Source: Gallionella capsiferriformans ES-2 (GTDB taxonomy: Bacteria; Pseudomonadota; Gammaproteobacteria; Burkholderiales; Gallionellaceae). From it: a stretch of 64,000 bases of DNA. The stretch spans positions 124,001-188,000 of the forward strand of contig NC_014394.1 of NCBI RefSeq assembly GCF_000145255.1, in the 5' to 3' direction. Under the pieces are notes generated by a model. It made no database searches, was not told the DNA's origin, and worked only from the letters and a program-made list of their open reading frames with translations. The first letter of the stretch is position 1, and every line of letters starts with the position of its first letter. The position numbers and the translations under genes are program-made. Below, piece after piece: positions 9,525 to 17,500 of this stretch.

Positions 9525-10559
9525 ATGACTTTCTGGTACGGGTTGTTGCTGGTGGTTCTGCTGACTGCCTGCGGCAAAGAGCCCTTGTATCAGGAGCAGG
9601 GCTATGTATTCGGCACGCTGGTCGAAGTCACAGTTTACGGCGAAGCCGAACCCCGTGCCAAGCAGGCGGTGGCCTCCGTGATGCAGGAATTTCAGCGACT
9701 GCACGAACGCTTGCATGCCTGGAAACCTTCTGAATTGAGCGATTTGAATGCGGCGATTGCGCGCGGCGAATCTCAGATCGTGTCGCAGGAGTTGGCTGCC
9801 ATGTTGCAGGATGCGGCACTCGTTTCAAAACAGTCAGCAGGATTGTTTAATCCGGCGATCGGGAATCTGGTCAGGGTGTGGGGGTTTCATGCCGATGAAT
9901 TTAAACCGGTTGAGCCGGATGCAAAACAGATTGCACAGTTGATTGCGTCTCAGCCAAAGATGAGCGATCTGTCTTATGCGCCATCAGGCAGCGGGTTTAC
10001 GGTGCGCAGCACAAACAGGGCGGTGCAGCTTGATTTGGGGGGTTACGCCAAGGGCTATGCGCTGGATCGGGCCGCATTGCTGCTCACACAACAGGGCGTT
10101 CATCACGCGCTGATCAATATTGGCGGCAATATTCTGGCTCTGGGGCAGCACGGCAAACAGCCCTGGCGGGTTGGTATTCAACATCCGCGTAAGGCTGGCG
10201 CGCTGGCCGCGCTGACGTTACATGACGGTGAGGCGATCGGAACATCGGGCGATTATCAGCGATATTTTATGCTGAACGGTGTGCGTTACTGCCATTTGAT
10301 CGATCCGCGCACGGGTTTCCCGATGCAGGGCGTGCAGGCGGTGACGATTTTGACGCGAGGCCCGCACGCCGGAGTCTTGTCTGATGCGGCCTCCAAGCCC
10401 GTGTTTATCAGCGGTGTGAAAGACTGGCGGGCAGCGAGTGAGCGCATGGGGTTGATGGATGTGATGATCGTCGATGCGGCAGGCGGTATTCATCTGACCC
10501 GGAGCATGCATAAAAGGCTAGAATTCACCGATAAAAAAATAAACGTTCAGGTTGAATAG
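9525..10559 (+). CDS. apbE: FAD:protein FMN transferase, lipoprotein
   Basis: 344 residues from the ATG at 9525. The frame runs back to 9297 inside gshA, but the ATG at 9525 begins a clean lipoprotein signal with LLTAC (Cys16). ApbE uses FAD to attach FMN covalently to Thr or Ser in proteins such as NqrB, NqrC and RnfG in the periplasm. Family segments visible include QLDLGGYAKGYALDRA, INIGGNILALG and the C-terminal SDAASKPVFISG. It sits between gshA and the EIIA gene, where related genomes usually carry gshB. Confidence 0.9.
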   Translation: MTFWYGLLLVVLLTACGKEPLYQEQGYVFGTLVEVTVYGEAEPRAKQAVASVMQEFQRLHERLHAWKPSELSDLNAAIARGESQIVSQELAAMLQDAALVSKQSAGLFNPAIGNLVRVWGFHADEFKPVEPDAKQIAQLIASQPKMSDLSYAPSGSGFTVRSTNRAVQLDLGGYAKGYALDRAALLLTQQGVHHALINIGGNILALGQHGKQPWRVGIQHPRKAGALAALTLHDGEAIGTSGDYQRYFMLNGVRYCHLIDPRTGFPMQGVQAVTILTRGPHAGVLSDAASKPVFISGVKDWRAASERMGLMDVMIVDAAGGIHLTRSMHKRLEFTDKKINVQVE

Positions 10560-10570
10560 GGGAGAGTGAA

Positions 10571-10957
10571 TTGGTTGGAATTTTACTGGTCACGCATAAC
10601 GGCTTGGGCGATTGCCTGGCGGATTGCGTAAAGCATGTGTTCGGCGAGATACCCAAAAATCTGCGCGTGTTGTCGGTATGGAGCAAAGATGATCCGCAGC
10701 ATAAGCTGACGGAGGGTGAGGAGTTGATTAAAGAGCTCGATAGCGGTAGCGGTGTGTTGATTCTGATCGATGTGTTCGGCGCGACGCCCAGTAATATCGG
10801 CAGACGACTCTGCCATGCGGACCGGGTCGAGGGGGTGGCCGGCGTGAATCTGCCGATGCTGTTGCGCGTGGTGAGTACGACAAACAAAAATCTGACCGAG
10901 CTAGCCAATATCGCATTCGAAGGTGGTCGCGAATGCATCGTTCATATGGAGCATTAG
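10571..10957 (+). CDS. PTS EIIA component, mannose/fructose (Man) family
   Basis: 128 residues, start TTG at 10571, 11 nt after the apbE stop with a GGGGAGAG ribosome site upstream. The N-terminus VGILLVTHNGLGDCLADC contains the phosphorylatable His of Man-family EIIA (His9), and ILIDVFGATPSNIGRRL is the second family hallmark. No EIIB, EIIC or EIID gene is present. In Betaproteobacteria this EIIA with HPr and EI forms a phosphorelay used for regulation instead of sugar uptake. Confidence 0.88.
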   Translation: MVGILLVTHNGLGDCLADCVKHVFGEIPKNLRVLSVWSKDDPQHKLTEGEELIKELDSGSGVLILIDVFGATPSNIGRRLCHADRVEGVAGVNLPMLLRVVSTTNKNLTELANIAFEGGRECIVHMEH

Positions 10958-10958
10958 C

Positions 10959-11225
10959 ATGCAGCAAGACGCACTGATCATTAATAAACTCGGGCTGCAC
11001 GCACGCGCTTCGGCCAAACTTACCCAGTTAGCCGGCAGTTTCAAATGCGAAGTGATGTTGTCGCGCAACAGTCGCCGGGTCAATGCCAAGAGCATCATGG
11101 GCGTGATGATGCTGGCGGCCGCCAAAGGCACCACCATCACCATTGAAACGCTGGGCGAGGACGAAGCCGCCGCGATGCAGGCGATTCTGGGCTTGATCAA
11201 TGACTATTTTGGAGAGGGCGAATGA
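10959..11225 (+). CDS. ptsH: Phosphocarrier protein HPr
   Basis: 88 residues. It accepts phosphate from EI on the active-site His (in NKLGLHARASAKL) and passes it to EIIA. The regulatory Ser region is present (NAKSIMGVMML), so control by an HPr kinase is possible. The start at 10959 follows the EIIA stop by one base. The stop overlaps the ptsI start by 4 bp (ATGA). Confidence 0.95.
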   Translation: MQQDALIINKLGLHARASAKLTQLAGSFKCEVMLSRNSRRVNAKSIMGVMMLAAAKGTTITIETLGEDEAAAMQAILGLINDYFGEGE

Positions 11226-12946
11226 GTTTTACCTTGCACGGCATCGCGGTCTCCAGCGGCATTGCGATCGGTTATGCACATTTGTTGTCGCACAGTTCGC
11301 TGGAAGTGGCGCATTATGTTTTGCCTAAACAGTTTATCGCCGATGAAATCGCGCGTTTTGATGCAGCGCTGTTGGCGACAAGGAACGAATTTTCCAGTCT
11401 GCGCAGCAACCGGCCCAGTTACGCGGCCGCCGAGTTTGATGCGTTTCTCGAATTACATCAGATGATACTGGATGATCCGCTGCTGAGTGTGGGGCCGCGC
11501 GAGATGGTGGAGCGCGAAAATTGCAACGTTGAGTGGGCGATCAAAGTGCAGACCGATGCGCTGGCCGCGCAGTTCGACGAGTTCGAGGATGCCTATTTGC
11601 GAGAGCGTCAGGCTGATGTGAAGCAGGTCGCCGAACGACTGCTCAAGCAGCTCTCGGGGCAGCCCGGTCATCAGCCGACGCATCTGCGCCACGATATTGA
11701 CACGATACTGGTTGCGCACGATTTGAGTCCTGCGGACATGATCCAGTTTAAGCCGCAGCAATATGCCGCTTTTATCACCGATGCCGGCAGTGCAACGTCG
11801 CACACGGCGATTGTGGCGCGCAGCCTGAATACCCCCTGTGTGGTCGGTTTGCACCATGCGCGCGAATTGATCTATGAAGACGATTTGCTGATACTCGATG
11901 GCGAGCAGGGGGTCTTGATCGTCAATCCGGGCAAAGTCATCCTGGCCGAATATAAGCTGCTGCAAAGCGAGTGGGAACTCGAACGAAAAAAACTTAAGCG
12001 CTTGCGCTCAGCGCGCGCTAATACGCTGGACGGCGCTGCGATTGAGCTGCATGCAAATATCGAGAAGCCGCAAGATATTGTCGAGGCGAAGGAAAATGGC
12101 GCGACCGGAATCGGCCTGTTTCGCAGCGAGTTTCTGTTTTTGAATCGCGATCAGCTGCCCGATGAGGAAGAGCAGTTCGAGGCGTATCGTGCCGCTGCTG
12201 TCGGCATGAAGGGTATGCCCGTCACGATTCGTACCTTTGATCTGGGGGCGGACAAGCAAATTAAGGGCGCGACACAAGTGTCCAGCAATCCGGCGCTCGG
12301 GCTGCGTGCCATTCGTCTGTGCCTGGCCGAACCGCAGTTGTTTCGCACGCAATTGCGTGCCCTGCTGCGCGCGACCCATTACGGCAATATAAAGATTCTT
12401 ATTCCGATGCTGTCGTCCGTGTCCGAAATAAACCAGACGTTGCAGTTTATCAATGCGACTAAGCAGTTACTGGACGACGAGGGCGTTCCATATGACAAGG
12501 CGGTCAAGATAGGCGGCATGATTGAAATTCCTGCCGCTGCATTGTCGCTGGGTGTGTTTGCCAAACGTCTGGATTTTCTGTCTATCGGCACCAACGATCT
12601 GATTCAGTACACGCTGGCGATCGATCGTACCGATGAAGAAGTGGCGCATCTCTATGATCCGCTGCATCCGGCGGTGCTGCATTTGTTATCGCATGTGATT
12701 GCGACGTCCAATAAACTGGGGGTGCCGGTTTCGGTATGCGGCGAAATGGCTGGTGATCCTGCTTATACCCGGCTGTTTTTAGGCATGGGGCTACGACAGT
12801 TTTCGATGTCATCGGCTCAAGTCCCCGCCATTAAGCAGCGGGTATTGTCGACTTCCCTGCCGGAAATCGTTGCGCTGATACAGAAAATATTGCGCACTGA
12901 AGAACCGATGAAAATACGCGAACTGCTGGATAAATTGAACGCCTGA
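11222..12946 (+). CDS. ptsI: PTS enzyme I (phosphoenolpyruvate-protein phosphotransferase)
   Basis: 574 residues, full length. It takes phosphate from phosphoenolpyruvate and transfers it to HPr. The phospho-His segment GSATSHTAIVARSL, the PEP-binding IGLFRSEFLFL segment and the C-terminal signature (FLSIGTNDLIQYTLAIDR, then PVSVCGEMAGD) are all present. Co-translated with ptsH. No sugar-specific membrane permease is encoded in this block. Confidence 0.96.
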   Translation: MSFTLHGIAVSSGIAIGYAHLLSHSSLEVAHYVLPKQFIADEIARFDAALLATRNEFSSLRSNRPSYAAAEFDAFLELHQMILDDPLLSVGPREMVERENCNVEWAIKVQTDALAAQFDEFEDAYLRERQADVKQVAERLLKQLSGQPGHQPTHLRHDIDTILVAHDLSPADMIQFKPQQYAAFITDAGSATSHTAIVARSLNTPCVVGLHHARELIYEDDLLILDGEQGVLIVNPGKVILAEYKLLQSEWELERKKLKRLRSARANTLDGAAIELHANIEKPQDIVEAKENGATGIGLFRSEFLFLNRDQLPDEEEQFEAYRAAAVGMKGMPVTIRTFDLGADKQIKGATQVSSNPALGLRAIRLCLAEPQLFRTQLRALLRATHYGNIKILIPMLSSVSEINQTLQFINATKQLLDDEGVPYDKAVKIGGMIEIPAAALSLGVFAKRLDFLSIGTNDLIQYTLAIDRTDEEVAHLYDPLHPAVLHLLSHVIATSNKLGVPVSVCGEMAGDPAYTRLFLGMGLRQFSMSSAQVPAIKQRVLSTSLPEIVALIQKILRTEEPMKIRELLDKLNA

Positions 12947-13073
12947 CGGTGGTGCCGGAAAGTTTAATGAGGTTGCTGATAGTTGACAACGCCTGCTATG
13001 GAATGAACTGTACGGTGAAATGTGAAACGAGAGCAGCATTGGTGCACTCTATTCGCACCTTTAAGGTGTTCAA

Positions 13074-13754
13074 ATGTCGGGGGTTTTTGTGCTGATTCCG
13101 GATATTACTGATCCCAAGCATGGTGAGGCTATTGCGCTGGAGGAGGATCGACTGCGTTCTTTTGGGCAGGAGTTGCATGACAATCTCGGCCAGCAGCTGG
13201 CGGCGATTGCGTATCAGGCGAGTGCGCTGGAAAAAATGATCTTGTCAGCAGACCGTGCGGATACTGCAAAATTTGCCGCGTCAATCGCAATGCAGGCGCA
13301 AAGTGCGGTGATGGAATGCAAACAACTGGCGCAGGGGTTGTTGCCGTTTGAGCTGGAGGCCCGCGGGCTAATGACGGCATTACAGGCATTGGCAGCAAGA
13401 GCGGTGAGTCATTATCAGATCGTTTGCGAGTTTGTATGCGCCACCTCTGATGTGCGGCTTAACAATGCAGCGCTTACGCTCAATCTTTACCGGATTGCGC
13501 AAGAAGCCGTCAGTAATGCCATTCGACATGGCCGTGCGCAAAATGTGACCCTCCTGTTAGCCTCCGATAGCGCGGGTCTGCGTTTGTCGATATTTGATGA
13601 TGGGTGCGGATTCGCAAAAACAGCAGAATGCGCGGCCGGCGGGATGGGGGTTAAGATCATGCATTCTCGCGCCCAGGCGTTGGGAGGAACGCTGGTGTTC
13701 TTAGTTCGTGCCGAAGGGGGAACGGAAGTGCGGGTGGACATACGGGGAGGGTGA
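13074..13754 (+). CDS. Short NarL-family histidine kinase without sensor domain
   Basis: 226 residues. The HisKA_3 dimerization domain (about residues 24-95) carries the phospho-acceptor His in QELHDNLGQQLAAIAYQAS. An HATPase domain follows, with an N-box (IAQEAVSNAIRHGRAQN), a G1 box (DDGCGF) and a G2 region (GGMGVKIMHSRA). Only about 23 residues precede the kinase core, and they look like the tail of a PAS domain (VLIPDITDPKHGEAI). An in-frame TAA at 13062 excludes an upstream extension. Its cue must therefore come from a partner protein. The response regulator gene starts 5 nt after its stop. Confidence 0.85.
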   Translation: MSGVFVLIPDITDPKHGEAIALEEDRLRSFGQELHDNLGQQLAAIAYQASALEKMILSADRADTAKFAASIAMQAQSAVMECKQLAQGLLPFELEARGLMTALQALAARAVSHYQIVCEFVCATSDVRLNNAALTLNLYRIAQEAVSNAIRHGRAQNVTLLLASDSAGLRLSIFDDGCGFAKTAECAAGGMGVKIMHSRAQALGGTLVFLVRAEGGTEVRVDIRGG

Positions 13755-13758
13755 CTCA

Positions 13759-14409
13759 ATGCTGAAGACGCAGGTGATGCTGGTGGATGATCACGCCATG
13801 TTGCGGCATGGTATGGCAATGCTGATCAATGCGGAGGCGGATATGGAGGTTTTCGCCGAAGCCGAGGACGGCGGTGAGGCGGTCGCGCTGCTCGAGTCTG
13901 AATATCATCCGGACATCGTTTTGGTGGATCTGTCACTCAAGACCCTGTCGGGTTTCGAGCTGATCAAAAGCATGCATATTTTAATTCCTGCCATGCCTGT
14001 GCTGGTAGTCTCCATGCACGATGAGACGGTTTATGCCGAGCGAGCGCTGCGTTCGGGTGCGAGGGGTTATGTGATGAAGCAGGAGCCGGGGGGCGTGCTC
14101 ATTGCAGCGATACGGGAAGTGCTCAAAGGTAATTTTTATCTTAGTCAGCCTATGTATACCAAGCTGATGGATCGCTTCGTGACGGGCAATTCGCAGGCAG
14201 AGTTGCTGATCAACAGCCTGACGCCCAGTGAGTTTGAGGTGTTGCATCTGATAGGGGCTGGCCACAGCAGTCAGGAAATAGCCCGTTTACTTAGCCGCAG
14301 CATCAAAACGATAGAGACGCATCGAGCAAACATACGCGCCAAATTGCAATTGAAAGACGGCGCCGATTTGATACGTTACGCAACGCACTGGATAACGGCA
14401 GAGCATTAG
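13759..14409 (+). CDS. NarL/FixJ-family response regulator
   Basis: 216 residues from the ATG at 13759. An open frame further upstream overlaps the kinase gene and is not a real start. The receiver domain (about 5-120) has the acidic pair in MLVDDHAMLRHG, the phospho-acceptor Asp in DIVLVDLSLKTLSGFELI, and the conserved Lys in GYVMKQEPGG. The C-terminal LuxR-type helix-turn-helix reads LTPSEFEVLHLIGAGHSSQE then SIKTIETHRANIRAKLQL. It probably pairs with the adjacent kinase. Its targets may include the palindrome-bearing promoters at 14443-14462 and 20986-20999 (inference). Confidence 0.92.
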   Translation: MLKTQVMLVDDHAMLRHGMAMLINAEADMEVFAEAEDGGEAVALLESEYHPDIVLVDLSLKTLSGFELIKSMHILIPAMPVLVVSMHDETVYAERALRSGARGYVMKQEPGGVLIAAIREVLKGNFYLSQPMYTKLMDRFVTGNSQAELLINSLTPSEFEVLHLIGAGHSSQEIARLLSRSIKTIETHRANIRAKLQLKDGADLIRYATHWITAEH

Positions 14410-14442
14410 CGATCATCCGAACCCTAAGTAACAGTTAAAAAG

Positions 14443-14462
14443 TTCCCTAAGGGAATCCCCTA
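14443..14462. promoter_or_regulatory. Palindromic candidate operator before the CheB-CheR gene
   Basis: The 13-bp palindrome TTCCCTAAGGGAA at 14443-14455 overlaps a second inverted repeat, TAAGGGAATCCCCTA at 14448-14462. It ends about 82 bp before the start codon of the CheB-CheR gene and directly follows a response-regulator gene. The general form TA-RGG...CCTA resembles the site at 20986-20999. Binding by the NarL-type regulator is an inference only. Confidence 0.35.
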
Positions 14463-14543
14463 TGGTAAAACAAGGGTTTCTCCAGTATCTAGCAGGAAAA
14501 ACCTCAGTTACGATGCCGACACTTTCAATCGCTTCAATTCATT

Positions 14544-17500
14544 ATGACCAAAGCTCAAACCGGCGTTGTTCTGCCCGTCATTCGTCGTATCAAGGAAAAA
14601 GCTGAATTACCGATCGATTCTTCGGCAGAAGAGCGCAATTTTATAGCCGAAATGGCCAGTAAAAAACCCAGAAAACCCCGCAAGCCGGCGGTAAAAGCGG
14701 AAATTCCTGTGGCACCGGTTGAAGAGCGCAATTTCATTGTCGGTATCGGCGCGTCAGCTGGGGGGCTGGAGGCGTTGTCCGATTTGATCGGATCGCTGCC
14801 GGATGATCTCGGGGTTCCCTATATTGTCGTGCAGCATTTATCGCCGACCCACCGCAGCATGATGGTGCCCCTGCTCGCGCGCGAAACGTCCATGCTGGTC
14901 AAGGATGCTGAGGACGGCGAAATTCCGCTGGCCAATGTGGTGTATGTTACGCCGGCCAACTGGAACATTATCCTGAAAGACGGCGTGATGCGGCTTTTGG
15001 TGCCGGGCAAGACCGTGATGCCCAAGCCCTCGGCCACCGCGTTGTTTAATTCGATGGCCGAAGAAAAAGGCGAGGACGCTATCGGCGTGATTCTGTCAGG
15101 GACGGGTTCCGATGGCGCGGCAGGTATTGCTGCGATCAAGGCGGCGGGTGGTTTTACATTTGCACAGGACCCTGAAGCTGCCAAATACAGCGGAATGCCG
15201 CAGGCGGCAATCAGCACCGGTTGCGTTGAATGGGTGCTGACCTGCCGGGGCATCGCAGAGGAAATCACTGCGATTGCACGTGCACACGGGCTGATCAACC
15301 GTGCAACCAAGCAGGAGAACGCCCCGGCGACCATGAAGGGCTTGTTGCAGATGGTGTACAAGCACTCCAAAATCGATTTTTCGGGCTACAAAGAAGCCAC
15401 GCTGTCTCGTCGTGTAGAGCGCCGCATGGCGGCTAACCGGCTGAATAATTTGGCGGCCTATTTTGATTATTGCAGCAAAAATCCGGATGAGCTCAATAAG
15501 CTTAGCAAAGATATTCTGATTTCGGTCACCGCGTTTTTCCGCGACCGCAATAGTTTTGAAGGCTTGCGCAAAATACTGGCGGACATCGTCGCCCTGAAAC
15601 AGACTGGCGATGAGATCCGTATCTGGGTGCCTGCCTGTGCGACGGGCGAGGAAGCCTATTCCATCGGGATTTTGCTATCGGATATTTTAGGCAGCAAACT
15701 GAGTGATTATCGCATTCAGATTTTTGCCACCGATATTGACATGGACGCGATGGCGGTTGCACGCAAGGGCATCTATAACGAAAGTTCGCTCACCGAAGTC
15801 AGCGCAGACACCACCGCGCGCTATTTCAGCAAACACGCGGATACTTATGAAATTGCCCGTCCGATAAGAGATATGGTGGTATTTGCCCGTCAGGATCTGG
15901 TGCTCGATCCGCCGTTTTTACGGCTGGATCTGGTCAGTTGTCGCAATCTGCTGATCTATTTTCAGCCGTTGTTGCAAACAAGAGTGTTGTCGATTTTCCA
16001 TTTTGCGCTGCGTCCTGCCGCGTATCTGTTCCTTGGTAAGTCTGAGAGCATCGTGCATCAGGATAATCTGTTCTCACCGGTCAGCAAGGAGGCGCGCATT
16101 TTTGTAAGGGTAGCTTCCAAGGATCAGATGATTCCGATCCCGCTCTATACCAGTCAGGAAGCGGGGGTAAAGCAGCCGATCACGATCGCTGAGCGCACAT
16201 CGCGCAAGCCGGAAAGTCGCCTGCAAAAAGCGTTGTCTGAAATATATGCGCCGCCCAGCGTGCTGATCAACCGTGAAATGGATATCGTCGAAGTACACGG
16301 CGACATGCAGAGTTATCTGCATTTTCCAGCTGGCAAGCTAGAGATGAATTTGGCGCAGTTGCTGCGCCGGGAATGGCGTACTGAAGTTCAGACGCTGGTT
16401 CACCACGCTGAACTCAAACGCACGAATGCGATGGGCCGGATCAGGCCGGTCAAGCATAGTGCTGGTCTGAGTGTGCAGATCGAAGTGCATCCGGTGGCCT
16501 CTCGCGATGACCAGAAGCTGTTTTTGATCAGTTTTATTTCGCTGACGGCAGAACCTGGTGAAGTTCATCCTGAGGACAGGATGCCGGTCAACAGCAGTGA
16601 GCTGGAAGATGAATTGATCGCCACCCGGGAGCATTTGCAAACGGTCATCGAAGAGCTGGAGACATCAAACGAGGAGTTGCAGGCGCTCAATGAAGAGATG
16701 CAAGCGGCCAATGAAGAGCTGCAATCGTCTAATGAAGAACTGGAAGCGTCCAACGAAGAGCTTCAGTCCACGAATGAAGAGCTCACCACGGTCAATGAGG
16801 AGTTGATCGTCAAAGGGGGTGAACTGAGTCTGGTAAATACGGAACTTGAAAATCTGCAAAACAGTACGGGATTTTCGCTGATTCTGCTCGATCAGGAGCT
16901 GCGCTTGCAGCGTTACAACAAAGAAGCCGCGAGTCTGTTCGGTTTTAGCGTCCACACGCTGGGCAAGTCCATTCCGGGCCTTGCGGTTCCGGTTATCGAC
17001 GTGCTTGAGACGGCTAAGCTTGCCATGTCAGACGGCATCAAGCGGCAAAAGCAGATGAGTTTTGGCGGTAAACATTACAACGTGCTGTGTTTTCCTTATA
17101 CCTCGCAGGATCAGACTTTGGGTGGTGTGATTGTCACCTTCATCGATCAGACCGAACTGATGGAGGCGCAACAGGAAATTCTGTCGAGCAAAGATCGCCT
17201 GACAGGTGTGATGCAGAATTCTCCTATGCTGATCAGCATCAAAGATCCGGCAGGTCGCTACCAGTTCGTCAACAATGCTTTTGAAAGCATCTTTGCGTTG
17301 ACGCCGGGCAGCGCGATCGGTAATACCGATACGCAGATATTCCCTGAAAGTATCGCAGTGCTGTTTGAAAAGCTGCACTTTGATGTGCTGCACAAAAAAA
17401 ATCGCGTCGAGGCGGAAGAACGCATCTTGATCGGTGATCAACAGCACTGGTTATCCTTTATCTGTTACCCGATCAATGACGAAAAAGGCTCGGTCGGTGC

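Noticed and set aside
8633..9577. 314-codon minus-strand frame antisense to gshA
   Set aside because: It lies wholly opposite a well-recognised gene, shows no family likeness, and similar long shadow frames occur opposite trkA (37054-38112), pyrB (41572-42468) and prlC (44825-45685) because of codon bias.
12947..13073. Upstream part of the short histidine kinase as a pseudogene
   Set aside because: Only 127 bp separate it from ptsI, with an in-frame stop at 13062 and no sensor-like sequence in other frames, so there is no evidence for a broken longer gene.
16650..16830. Repeated NEELQ coding units considered as a DNA repeat element
   Set aside because: The periodicity is that of a coiled-coil heptad within the CheB-CheR protein, typical for this family, and codons differ between units.
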